From JAGLTN01 sp023135255 (GTDB taxonomy: Bacteria > Planctomycetota > Phycisphaerae > Sedimentisphaerales > Anaerobacaceae): DNA of 30,503 nucleotides. A program made the position numbers and the translations under genes. The notes beneath the pieces were generated by a model. That model was given only the letters and a program-made list of their open reading frames with translations, did no database searches and had not been told where the DNA came from. The stretch covers positions 1-30,503 of the forward strand of contig DAOWCP010000019.1 of NCBI GenBank assembly GCA_030639495.1, read 5' to 3'. Below, piece after piece: positions 8,401-14,869 of the stretch; the stretch's first letter is position 1; the number at the start of each line of letters is the position of its first letter.

Positions 8401-8696
8401 GCATAAAGCTTGTCGGCTTTAAAAAAGGCATTGTCATAGCCGGGGTCAACCATTGGACGAATAGCAATATTTTGTATAAAGACTGAACCATTGATGCGAA
8501 AATAAATATGGTCAGCCTCTACGGATGCACCGGTCATCTCACCTATCTGCTCAATCGCCACTTCACGCAGGACTTTAGCGGTAACATTAAAGGTAAACCA
8601 GAAAACCCCCGCCACGACCAGTAACTCTATAATCCGCCTTAACCAGGTTTTGCGTCTGGAGTTTTTCTTTGTAGAATCTTTTCGATTAGCTATCAT
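5406..8696 (-). CDS. AsmA/TamB-like large envelope protein with tandem modules
   Basis: 1096-residue protein with a basic N-terminus, one membrane segment (about residues 20-42) and a long beta-rich periplasmic body, typical of the AsmA-like superfamily. Members are thought to act in outer-membrane integrity or as bridge-like lipid transfer proteins. A five-fold internal period of about 117-125 residues is visible: boxes of the type F-x-P-x-G occur at about 299, 416, 532 (degenerate), 652 and 777. Each is followed about 40 residues later by a PYP...GR box (about 338, 453, 570 degenerate, 690, 816 degenerate). The C-terminal 200 residues (GGSAAFQGIIG, then RIDLAGESLAFNGSGWVDI) match the usual AsmA C-terminal domain. 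The start ATG has AAGGG 5 nt upstream, and that sequence is the end of repeat copy 2, one base away. Lipid transport is inference from the fold. Confidence 0.85.
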   Translation of the reverse strand: MIANRKDSTKKNSRRKTWLRRIIELLVVAGVFWFTFNVTAKVLREVAIEQIGEMTGASVEADHIYFRINGSVFIQNIAIRPMVDPGYDNAFFKADKLYARFGILSLLMFKPQLKKIMVSDFVLDVQNETDSDHWNFLDMKFTAPKGGAGKIPTVRLKRGILKYSKITNGVSETALEVPLEVKLVPDKTTKDNYNFYITTAQRPGYAKPSSLNGKIGPGIFTVSGSLSSVELPAFEKPWTIDVLAAALNYDQDKNFTLRVSIRDLQNKPTEEPAKETIDSKKLLKKFGILGSVQNVFDRFNPSGQLDFSLKAEGNFNDVKNVKFQGSVNCNGINFYDIKYPYKLNDLRGRIDFTRDSVILNNLVAKHDDIDLRIEGQILQKKAGWDYDVKLLSDNMLLNDELFAILTPSQKKLWKVFDPYGRVGIEFGFRKEPGKDKQQRLTVDLKSIKAKCTYFPYPIENLYGRLVFDPSEVFVKNLISEVGNRKLTFNGHLAGTNTRSPKYDVVIKATNIDLDSDLANALPDSHRYLYDKFVAGGMGDALIKVFTPLQGDKRITFIAELFFNTVTFEINKSLVKISDISGKAVFSPDTITLDNIKGIANGQSSIDLNGKIWPGKGADELRYDMSVGGKNTLLEKSLFDLMPKSMDKFVSMLQPSGNIDFRAKLKKLKMEDKPEYHLTVDCQGSSINFKPFPYPLKDIFGRIDINEDIIKLENIRANSVGGIKNTRQKYQIIANGQIQLSEKTFKSAQFSFDANDLMFDQRFKLAIPEKFKKIYDKFSPTGRFSLNVPKLNITTDVDKKKIFDIDGSLKLNSCSFTPEKSVSDLDSIIKIKILYHHGRGIFNADASINAQRLRVKGKELTDMQAKVNYDPARKLWSAEDVIADCYDGRFIGGFKFKQIEEGPWQYLVDVAFGNIDLHELIKKQQDQSDSGYSTGILGGSAAFQGIIGNDQTRIGRCSIVITDMKVGKLSPIANVLQILKLDEPTNFAFERLFVSSYIEKNMLNIDRIDLAGESLAFNGSGWVDIKTKDINLKLFARGSRVATVDPSVLQSLAEGLGSAVLRVDVTGSYDAPKVNAKPLPVLEQTLEVISPNKKSEK

Positions 8697-8697
8697 T

Positions 8698-8801
8698 TAT
8701 ACCCTTGAAGGCTAAGAATTTCCCGCGAATAAATCCATAACTTCTTATTTTTAAGTTATTTACCCGCGGATAAACGGTAAAATTCAATTGGGATCAGTAT
8801 A
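8698..8801 (-). repeat. Dispersed hairpin repeat, copy 2, forming the leader of the AsmA-like gene
   Basis: A full 104-bp copy. Read on the minus strand it starts TATACTGATCCCAATT and ends CCTTCAAGGGTATA, one base before the ATG of the AsmA-like gene. The repeat therefore provides the Shine-Dalgarno sequence and the whole proximal leader. The central stem is the same as in copies 1, 3 and 4, with an ATGG bulge. The remaining 71 bp to the purD stop codon (8802-8872) show no strong terminator. Confidence 0.95.
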
Positions 8802-8872
8802 TCTGCGATCCCTGCCCTGTTATAAAACAGATTTGAAAATGTCACCAGCATCGCCTTTATACCTATATATTA

Positions 8873-10147
8873 TTATTTTCTGTTAATGGCTTTATCAGCA
8901 ATATCTTTTCGACAGTAAGCACCATCGAACTTGATTATTTCGACAGCCTCATAAGCTTTTGCTTTTGCCTGGGCAACCGTGTCTCCAACAGCAGTAACAC
9001 CAAGAACCCGACCACCGGCAGTAACAATATCGCTGCCTTTTTTTGCGGTGCCGGCATGGAAGACCATCACATCATCAAGTTTAGCTGCCTGGTCAAGACC
9101 TGTAATTACTTTATCCTTTTCGTAACTTCCAGGATACCCTCCTGATGCCATAACCACACAAACCGCAGGTCTGGTATCCCACTCAAGAGTAATTTCGTCA
9201 AGCGTGCCATCACATACCGCCAGCATAACTTCAAGAAGATCGCTTTTTAGCCTCATAAGAATAGGCTGAGTCTCCGGGTCGCCAAAACGTACATTGAACT
9301 CCAGCACTCTCGGACCGGCAGCGGTAACCATAATACCGGCATAAAGTACACCTCTGTAAGGCGTGCCGTTGCGATTCATTCCATCAATGATAGGTACAAG
9401 AATCTCTCTGCTGATACGATCCATCATTTTGTCAGTGATAACTGGCGCTGGGCTGTACGCACCCATACCACCGGTGTTAAGACCTGTATCGCCATCACCT
9501 ATTGGCTTATGATCCTGAGATGATTCCATAATATAAATATTTCTGCTGTCAACAAACGCCAGTATCGAAGCCTCTTCACCAAGCAGTTTTTCTTCAACGA
9601 TCAAATTATCACCAGCAGAGCCGAACTCTTTATCGCACATTATTCTCTCAGCTATTACAATAGCGTCTGCGGGGTCATCGCAAACGAAAACCCCTTTGCC
9701 CTTTGCAAGACCAGCGGCTTTTATAACCACCGCTTCATCTCTTGATGCAATATATGTTTTTGCATCTTCGTATCTATCAAAGCACAACCCCTCAGCGGTA
9801 GCTACTGAACTGGCTTTCATTATCTGTTTAGAAAAGGCTTTATCAGCCTCAAGCTGAGCAGCTGGACCTGAAGGACCAAATGCCTTTATACCAGCAGCTT
9901 CGATTACATCGACAATACCTGCTGCCAGTGGATCTTCCGGACCCACCACAACAAGCCCAACGCTTTTTTGCTTTGCGAAATCAACTACCGCGTCGAGATC
10001 AGCAACATCCAGATCAACATTCGTGCCGCACATAGCAGTGCCGGGGTTGCCGGGGGCAATGTATAATTTATCAAGTTCCTTAGATTTCACCAGTTTCCAG
10101 GCAATCGCATGTTCGCGACCACCGCTACCAATTAAAAGTACATTCAT
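8873..10147 (-). CDS. purD: Phosphoribosylamine-glycine ligase (GAR synthetase)
   Basis: Cytosolic ATP-grasp enzyme of purine biosynthesis that joins glycine to 5-phosphoribosylamine. The 424 residues match the usual PurD length. Landmarks are the N-terminal GSGGREHA, the HPGNPGT-equivalent APGNPGTA, the ATP-grasp segment VVIKAAGLAKGKGV, the family signature region TGLNTGGMGAYSP, and RFGDPETQ, which holds metal-binding residues. ATG 10147 is preferred over the upstream TTG at 10153 because GAGG lies 7 nt before it. The gene is followed 176 bp downstream on the same strand by the AsmA-like gene, with repeat copy 2 between them. No other purine gene is in view. No defects are seen. Confidence 0.97.
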   Translation of the reverse strand: MNVLLIGSGGREHAIAWKLVKSKELDKLYIAPGNPGTAMCGTNVDLDVADLDAVVDFAKQKSVGLVVVGPEDPLAAGIVDVIEAAGIKAFGPSGPAAQLEADKAFSKQIMKASSVATAEGLCFDRYEDAKTYIASRDEAVVIKAAGLAKGKGVFVCDDPADAIVIAERIMCDKEFGSAGDNLIVEEKLLGEEASILAFVDSRNIYIMESSQDHKPIGDGDTGLNTGGMGAYSPAPVITDKMMDRISREILVPIIDGMNRNGTPYRGVLYAGIMVTAAGPRVLEFNVRFGDPETQPILMRLKSDLLEVMLAVCDGTLDEITLEWDTRPAVCVVMASGGYPGSYEKDKVITGLDQAAKLDDVMVFHAGTAKKGSDIVTAGGRVLGVTAVGDTVAQAKAKAYEAVEIIKFDGAYCRKDIADKAINRK

Positions 10148-10263
10148 TTTCAAGCCTCTTTAAATTCGACGCATGTATTAACAATAATAATACCGTAGTT
10201 ATCTTTACTACAGCTAAACGAAACAATAATTTACCAAAGCTGACCTCTGTGCTCAAGTTTTCT

Positions 10264-10291
10264 TTGAAATGAACGAAAATTATGTTAATAT
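10264..10291 (+). promoter_or_regulatory. Candidate sigma70-type promoter for the lipoprotein gene
   Basis: TTGAAA (10264-10269) and TAATAT (10286-10291) are separated by 16 bp. The predicted start is about 45 nt before ATG 10342. Confidence 0.45.
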
Positions 10292-10341
10292 TATCCGATT
10301 GTAACTGTCGATTTCATAAATGTTATTTTGAAGGAAATATT

Positions 10342-10737
10342 ATGAAACATTGTATAAAACTGACTTTGCTTACCGTTTTGCTTGGTTTAATCGCAGTATT
10401 TTCAACTGGTTGTCAGGACCAGCAGCTCGAAAATTGTCAGCAGGAAAATCTAAGACTGCAAAAGACTATTGACCAGCAGCAGAAACAAATTGAGCAATTT
10501 TCTTTGCAGCAAGAGACTTTAACCCATGTAATGCTGCAAATTACCGCAGAATCTGACAAGGTAGAAAAGCAGCTTACGGCAACTGAAGAAGAGTTGGAAA
10601 AACTCAAAAGGCTCAGAAAAATGCAGGAAATGAGCCCTGAAAAGAAAGCTAAGATGATTAAATCCCTCGAAGAGCTCAAAAAAGCAAGGCTGATAAAAGC
10701 TGAAAAAATGAAAAAACAACAACAGGAAAAAAAATAA
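10342..10737 (+). CDS. Small coiled-coil lipoprotein
   Basis: 131-residue predicted lipoprotein: a hydrophobic signal of about 20 residues ends in the lipobox STGC. After the cysteine nearly the whole chain is a Gln/Glu/Lys-rich coiled coil with regular heptads (for example LRLQKTIDQQQKQIEQF), ending in a very basic tail (KKARLIKAEKMKKQQQEKK). No enzymatic motif is present. A structural or tethering role in the periplasm, like Lpp or other envelope spacers, is plausible but is inference. ATG 10342 has AAGGA 6 nt upstream. An in-frame extension to 10282 has no ribosome site and would hide the signal peptide. The next gene starts 12 bp after the stop, so the two are very likely co-transcribed. 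Confidence 0.82.
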   Translation: MKHCIKLTLLTVLLGLIAVFSTGCQDQQLENCQQENLRLQKTIDQQQKQIEQFSLQQETLTHVMLQITAESDKVEKQLTATEEELEKLKRLRKMQEMSPEKKAKMIKSLEELKKARLIKAEKMKKQQQEKK

Positions 10738-10749
10738 CAGGAACATAAA

Positions 10750-11733
10750 ATGTTGGATTTTAACTGGCAGGTCACCCTTTTTATTGGGTTAATAACAGTC
10801 GTTACGTTCCTCGGAATGTTCTCAAACCTTTCCTGGATGTCTAAAACGAGACTTACGGTTGTTTTTATAACAGGATTTTTATTAATCGGCATACTCTGCT
10901 GGCCTTTAGTTAAACCAGATGATATGTTTCAACCGATTTCACTGGTTACGGGCAATATCGGCATGTTACAATTACTTATTATCCTTCAGATAGCTTTCAT
11001 TACTGGTATTGTGGGATTTTTTGTTTCCTGGCCTTTAGGTAAAGAAATGGCAGTTGCAGCAGTACCGGCAGGTCTTTGTGTGTGGTCGTTCAGGTCAGCT
11101 TCAATGGCGGATTTAATGTTAAATTATAATTCGATCGAGTCAAAATATGCTCTGATGGCCAAAATAAAGTGGGAACCTTTTTTCTGGTTGGCGGTAGTAG
11201 CTGCCGGTTACGGCGGTGTTTGGTTGGCACAGAAAATAACCTCAAAAACCCCAAAAAACGAAAAAAACCTTGAAAAGACCAAAAAAAGTGACATTTTTAA
11301 TATTATTGTAAATGCCGGCCTGTCAACCGCAGCTTCTCTGCTGATCGCTACTTTCTGTGTTTGGATGTTTGCTCAGGACGTAAAAATGATCGATAATAAG
11401 TTAGGGTTCGTAATCGCCCAGCCTCATGTATTGCAAATATGCTTTGCTGTATTGGTAGCTTTTGCGGTGTCCGGCTTTGTCGTAAAAAAATTCCTCAACG
11501 GAAACTATATCTGGCCACTAATATCAACTTCTATGGTAACCTTTTTAGTTACAAGCATTTACGTCAACGCAGACACTCTAAAACACATGTCAGGGAACTG
11601 GCCTGTTAATTTTTTCCAGAATTCTGTCCTGTCAATACTGCCTATTCAGATAGTAGCTTTCGGGGCTTTAGGCTCTGTTGCCGGCTATTGGTTGGCTGTC
11701 AGGCTTGATTATTGGAAAAAACACCATTGCTAA
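10750..11733 (+). CDS. Polytopic membrane protein of unknown function
   Basis: 327 residues with about eight or nine hydrophobic segments, the first at about 8-25 and the last at about 290-320. A hydrophilic Lys-rich loop lies between segments at about residues 163-180 (TSKTPKNEKNLEKTKKSD). The C-terminus is basic (YWKKHHC). No transporter signature, catalytic motif or known domain is recognised. Some segments end in the repeated pattern SWPLG / CWPLV / IWPLI. AGGA lies 7 nt before ATG 10750. It starts 12 bp after the coiled-coil lipoprotein gene, so the pair may form one envelope complex, which is inference from spacing only. No strong terminator follows; a 5-bp hairpin ACAGG/CCTGT lies at 11740-11757. 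Confidence 0.75.
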   Translation: MLDFNWQVTLFIGLITVVTFLGMFSNLSWMSKTRLTVVFITGFLLIGILCWPLVKPDDMFQPISLVTGNIGMLQLLIILQIAFITGIVGFFVSWPLGKEMAVAAVPAGLCVWSFRSASMADLMLNYNSIESKYALMAKIKWEPFFWLAVVAAGYGGVWLAQKITSKTPKNEKNLEKTKKSDIFNIIVNAGLSTAASLLIATFCVWMFAQDVKMIDNKLGFVIAQPHVLQICFAVLVAFAVSGFVVKKFLNGNYIWPLISTSMVTFLVTSIYVNADTLKHMSGNWPVNFFQNSVLSILPIQIVAFGALGSVAGYWLAVRLDYWKKHHC

Positions 11734-12008
11734 ACTCGCACAGGCAATAAAACCTGTCTGCTTCAAAGAACTTAAGTTGTTGCGATAGAAAGACTTAACC
11801 CACCTAATGTCTTATGGGCCGCAACCCATTACAAAAAAAAACAAATTTCGTTGTTTCCGGTCTTAAAATTAGCCGAAAAATACTACAGTGTTAATGATGT
11901 TTGCCTTTGAAATATGATGAAACCAAAAGGCCTAAGGAAGTAACCTGAACTGTTTACGTAAATGTTTCGTAAATAACAATGAAGACCAACCAACAAAAGG
12001 AATTGATT
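11734..12008 (+). ncRNA. Possible structured leader upstream of csrA
   Basis: The 275-nt gap before csrA carries nested and mutually exclusive pairings. GTTGCG (11779-11784) pairs with CGCAAC (11820-11825), enclosing AAGAC (11790-11794) with GTCTT (11809-11813). In competition, ATGGG (11814-11818) pairs with CCCAT (11825-11829) across a 6-nt loop. A further inverted repeat TTTACG/CGTAAA lies at 11953-11958 and 11968-11973. A weak promoter-like TTAATG-16-TATGAT is at 11891-11918; if it is the csrA promoter, the upstream hairpins would not be in the csrA mRNA. No match to a riboswitch class I know was found by eye. Confidence 0.3.
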
Positions 12009-12230
12009 ATGTTGGTATTAAGCAGACAAAAAGATGAGTCTATTGTGATTGGCGACAATATTGAGATAATTATTGTTGACGTTCGCGGCGATAAAGTAAG
12101 ACTTGGTATTACAGCTCCCAAAGAGATATCTGTTCACCGTCGGGAAGTGTACGATGCCATTCAGCGTGAAAAAAACGCAGAAGATTCTAAGGAAACAAAG
12201 AAGGAAACTGCAAAGCAAAAAACTGAGTAG
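12009..12230 (+). CDS. csrA: Carbon storage regulator CsrA
   Basis: Homodimeric RNA-binding protein that represses or stabilises mRNAs by binding GGA-containing hairpins, often over the Shine-Dalgarno sequence. The 73 residues include the complete core: MLVLSRQKDESIVIGD, then IEIIIVDVRGDKVRLGI and APKEISVHRREVYDAI, with the RNA-contacting residues around L4, R6 and R44. A charged Lys/Glu tail of about 16 residues follows. ATG 12009 is chosen because the family begins with MLVLSR and AAGGA lies 8 nt upstream; the frame is open to 11979 but that would add 10 foreign residues. csrA is alone here and not beside flagellar genes. Downstream lie repeat copy 3 and a hairpin at 12350-12390. Confidence 0.96.
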   Translation: MLVLSRQKDESIVIGDNIEIIIVDVRGDKVRLGITAPKEISVHRREVYDAIQREKNAEDSKETKKETAKQKTE

Positions 12231-12247
12231 CTTATTAAAACAAAAAT

Positions 12248-12352
12248 AATACCATTCCTGGTAATAAATTTCCGCGAATAAATCCATAACTTCTTATCTT
12301 TAAGTTATTTACCCGCGGATAAAGCGAAAAATTTGGTTGGGATTGGCATAAT
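12248..12352 (-). repeat. Dispersed hairpin repeat, copy 3 (diverged ends)
   Basis: The central part (about 12272-12320) is almost identical to copy 2, with the stem CCGCGGGTAAATAACTT and AAGTTATGGATTTATTCGCGG on the minus strand. The outer parts have drifted: the first box is ATCCCAACC and the terminal hairpin is TACC-AGGAAT-GGTA instead of TACCCTTAAGGGTA, still able to pair. Unlike the other copies it lies between two convergent genes and leads into the 3' end of csrA on the opposite strand. Boundaries are approximate. Confidence 0.85.
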
Positions 12353-12390
12353 AAACCTTATTCGGACAATATTTGAATAAGGCTTATTTT
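12350..12390 (+). terminator. Hairpin terminator after csrA
   Basis: CCTTATTC (12356-12363) and GAATAAGG (12375-12382) pair perfectly, extended by AATAA/TTATT after one mismatch, and are followed by TTATTTTAT. It lies 120 bp after the csrA stop codon, directly after repeat copy 3. Confidence 0.55.
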
Positions 12391-12396
12391 ATGCGC

Positions 12397-12434
12397 AAAA
12401 AAACGGCTGCGGATCAAATTTAAACCCACAGCCG
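12397..12434 (-). terminator. Rho-independent terminator of the R/G/Q-rich protein gene
   Basis: On the minus strand CGGCTGTGGG (12434-12425) pairs with CCGCAGCCG (12412-12404), followed by seven T. It lies 28 bp after the stop codon at 12463. Confidence 0.85.
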
Positions 12435-12462
12435 ATATATTTTATGTATCTGCTAATTTATC

Positions 12463-13362
12463 CTACCATTCCCATTCATTTCCGGGCGGTGTTACTCCCT
12501 GTCTTTTTCTACCTCGGCCTTGATGTTTAAATTCAGAACCTTTGAACTGACCATGACCCCATGATTTCTGCTGATAACGTGGTCTACCGACCCCTCTTTG
12601 CCCTTGATACATTGGACATTGACCTTGTTGGCGACGGGCAAAACCTCTTGCCATTTGACGCTGCCCGCGGAATTTACCCTGCCTTTGTATATTCCTTGGC
12701 CCTTGCCACTGGTTTTGACCTTGCCGTTGTCTACTCATCTGTCCTTGTCTCATTTGCCTTGCACCCATCATAGGTCCGGCAAACCCTTGCCCCTGATAAC
12801 GTCCACCCTGGCCTTGCCACTGCGGCCTCTGGTTCCTCATACCTTGTCCCCTGCGGGCAAATTTTCTATTGCTGAACTGACCACTTCCGGCAAATCCGCC
12901 TTGGTGTCGACTGCTCTGCCATGACCTCATCTGACCACCCTGGTGATGTTTTTTCCGACTCCATCTATCCTGTCTCGGCATACCGTCGCCTTGCCACTGC
13001 TTCATAGGTCTTTGCATACGAGATTTATTTTGGGGGCGATCGCCTTTAGAAAACCTCCCTGCTTTGCGAGCTCGTTTATCTTTTCCTCGTTTTTCACCGT
13101 CCTGGAGTCTCTTTCCAGCATGTGCTTTACGGATTCTGGCTTTAAAATTATCCATTTGTTCGATCAACTTACCGATCTTATCCATATCCTTAGCTTCATA
13201 AGCGGCTTTTAGCTCATTTGACCACTGGTTAACACGCTGGGCGTGTTTTGCCGGGCCCGCGATCTGAGCTTTGTCTTGATCATCTGTTGCCTGAGGCTTC
13301 GCCAAGGCTACGCACCCCAATAGTGAGATCAATATCGCGATCAATACTGTTTTCTTAATCAT
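12463..13362 (-). CDS. Secreted, extremely basic R/G/Q-rich low-complexity protein
   Basis: 299 residues, not recognised as a known family beyond its general layout. Residues 1-21 form a signal peptide (MIKKTVLIAILISLLGCVALA), with a possible but poor lipobox LLGC. A short helical domain follows (about 40-80, WSNELKAAYEAKDMDKIGKL and on), resembling small periplasmic helical repeats. From about residue 85 to the end the chain is disordered, dominated by Arg, Gly, Gln, Lys, Met and Trp, with WQGQG, RYQGQG, RRQQGQ and similar motifs repeated imperfectly. Acidic residues are almost absent until the terminal NEWEW. It could bind polyanions (nucleic acid, sulfated glycans) or be an adhesive matrix protein; this is inference. 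AGGG lies 8 nt before ATG 13362, and a strong terminator follows, so it is probably a stand-alone gene. Confidence 0.8.
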   Translation of the reverse strand: MIKKTVLIAILISLLGCVALAKPQATDDQDKAQIAGPAKHAQRVNQWSNELKAAYEAKDMDKIGKLIEQMDNFKARIRKAHAGKRLQDGEKRGKDKRARKAGRFSKGDRPQNKSRMQRPMKQWQGDGMPRQDRWSRKKHHQGGQMRSWQSSRHQGGFAGSGQFSNRKFARRGQGMRNQRPQWQGQGGRYQGQGFAGPMMGARQMRQGQMSRQRQGQNQWQGPRNIQRQGKFRGQRQMARGFARRQQGQCPMYQGQRGVGRPRYQQKSWGHGQFKGSEFKHQGRGRKRQGVTPPGNEWEW

Positions 13363-13471
13363 AGTTCTACCCTTTCGATAATAAAAATGTTATTTTCATA
13401 GAGATAGACGCACTTAGAATGGTATTTATTGCAATTAGTTGAAAAACAGAAAAACTAATTCCAGATTACTT

Positions 13472-14389
13472 TCAACCACTTACCCATTTAAAGCTGCAAC
13501 CACGACCAAAGTGAAGAACATCTCTGTCCGGGTAAGCTTTTTTCAGATGAGAATTTAATGCCTGCATACCAGGATCTTCAGCGGTACCATGGTCTATAAC
13601 TAAAAGAGGCTGACCCATATCCTGAGCATAAGTTGTCTGTACCCACGTGTTTACCACGTCATTTATCGCTATGAACATATCAGGCTTTAAGTGTCCATAT
13701 TCCATCGGGTCACAGAGACAGCCCGTCCCCACACCAACCGAACTAACAGGATAATCATCATGACCATAAAAAGCGATCCCTGGCTGACCATAAGCTTTGA
13801 GTTTACCTGCGATGTCTCTGGCAATCTTTATAGCAGGTGTTTTGGGAGTTTTATAAACATTATAAAAAAGTTTAGACCTGACAATATCACTATCTTCAAA
13901 TCCCAAAACTTTCCCCAGCGCAAATGGAATTCCAAAGCCTTTGATCTTATCGAGAACATCGTGACAACGGATTATTACAAGACCATTATCTCTTATCCAC
14001 TTACTCTTTTCCTCACGCAGCTTTGTGTAATCCGACAAACACCAAATCTTTTTAAGGTGATCCTTTTCCAAATCAAGATCCCAATGGGTATAAAATGTAG
14101 GCTCATGCACAATAAGCAAGTTGACTCCCTGACTGACAGCTTCTTTGCAGGTATCCCAGTATGGCATCCAGCATGTTCCTATTTTTTTGACAACTGTTTC
14201 AGGGTCACCAATTATGATCTTGTCAACAGAGGGTTCAGGGACTTTTTCTAAAGACCTTAAATACGCGTTAACATCTTTTGCACGTAATTCTTTGTTTGGT
14301 TGGCTATTTTGAGGACTATTTTGTGCAAAAAGATTATTTGCTAAAACAAATCCCAGTGAGCCTGCTTCAATAAATTCTCGTCTGTTCAT
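13472..14389 (-). CDS. Nif3-like dinuclear-metal protein with twin-arginine signal
   Basis: 305 residues. The N-terminus MNRREFIEAGSLGFVLANN has the twin-arginine pattern (R3-R4-E-F-I) plus a hydrophobic stretch, so the protein is probably exported folded by Tat. The body resembles the Nif3/YbgI (GTP cyclohydrolase I type 2-like) family: LLIVHEPTFY (H95, with Glu replacing the usual second His), IIRCHDVLD (H143 and D147), and near the C-terminus VIDHGTAE (H267 and E271, the HxxxE metal pair). The family forms hexamers with a dinuclear metal centre, but its reaction is unsettled. Export is unusual, since canonical Nif3 is cytosolic. AGGAG lies 7 nt before ATG 14389. The upstream gene pair ends 63 bp away. 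Confidence 0.78.
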   Translation of the reverse strand: MNRREFIEAGSLGFVLANNLFAQNSPQNSQPNKELRAKDVNAYLRSLEKVPEPSVDKIIIGDPETVVKKIGTCWMPYWDTCKEAVSQGVNLLIVHEPTFYTHWDLDLEKDHLKKIWCLSDYTKLREEKSKWIRDNGLVIIRCHDVLDKIKGFGIPFALGKVLGFEDSDIVRSKLFYNVYKTPKTPAIKIARDIAGKLKAYGQPGIAFYGHDDYPVSSVGVGTGCLCDPMEYGHLKPDMFIAINDVVNTWVQTTYAQDMGQPLLVIDHGTAEDPGMQALNSHLKKAYPDRDVLHFGRGCSFKWVSG

Positions 14390-14452
14390 TATTTGTCTCC
14401 TTTGAATATTATCAGGTCTATACGCCTGTTTTCATTTGAAAGTTCTTATAAC

Positions 14453-14866
14453 TCAATACTCCAAACCATAATTAAGGTTTTTACTCAATACGACCCATGC
14501 TCGCTGGTCTCTTTTGTTGATATTAACCGGAGATATCTTCTTAACATCTTTAAGCCAGATCAATAGGCCGTAGCGACAATCCGTTTTACTTTGCCAGTAG
14601 CTTTGATTGCCGCAAATTTGCTTATTATAAAGCTTTTTAATTTTACCAATTTCCAGACTGTCAAGATTTTCATAAATTTTAACCACAGTAACCTTAGCTG
14701 TTGCACAAATCGGCCCACTGGCTTGTTTAAGATATACAAAATCGCCGACATCAATCTGACCGAAAGGCTGACGTTTTGTCCTTGTCAATCGGGCTTCGAT
14801 TGTTTTTTGTCCACCGATAACAGCTTTGAGATATGGAGATTTAAGTATTGCAAGATGTTTGCGCAT
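14453..14866 (-). CDS. ASCH-domain protein
   Basis: 137 residues. The opening HLAILKSPYLKAVIGGQKTIEARL, then GDFVYLKQASGPICATAKV, follows the ASCH pattern: a conserved helix with Lys/Glu/Arg, then a GD turn and a beta strand in a PUA-like fold. ASCH domains are proposed to bind RNA or modified nucleosides, and some (YqfB) hydrolyse N4-acetylcytidine. Here the specific activity is unknown. Conserved candidates are K21-T22-I23-E24-R26. The start codon lies 3 bp after the stop of the HAD gene, so the two are translationally linked. No strong ribosome site is seen apart from a weak GAGCT within the preceding gene. A second-half Tyr/Trp-rich segment (NQSYWQSKTDCRYGLLIWL) is typical of the longer ASCH members. 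Confidence 0.78.
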   Translation of the reverse strand: MRKHLAILKSPYLKAVIGGQKTIEARLTRTKRQPFGQIDVGDFVYLKQASGPICATAKVTVVKIYENLDSLEIGKIKKLYNKQICGNQSYWQSKTDCRYGLLIWLKDVKKISPVNINKRDQRAWVVLSKNLNYGLEY

Positions 14867-14869
14867 TTG

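Noticed and set aside
10437..10892. Cys/Ser/Phe-rich 151-codon frame antisense to the coiled-coil lipoprotein gene
   Set aside because: It is the complement of Gln/Glu/Lys-rich coding sequence with no ribosome site and no family similarity.
13691..14251. 186-codon plus-strand frame antisense to the Nif3-like gene
   Set aside because: Composition is atypical, no ribosome site is seen, and the opposite strand has clear family motifs and a strong Shine-Dalgarno sequence.
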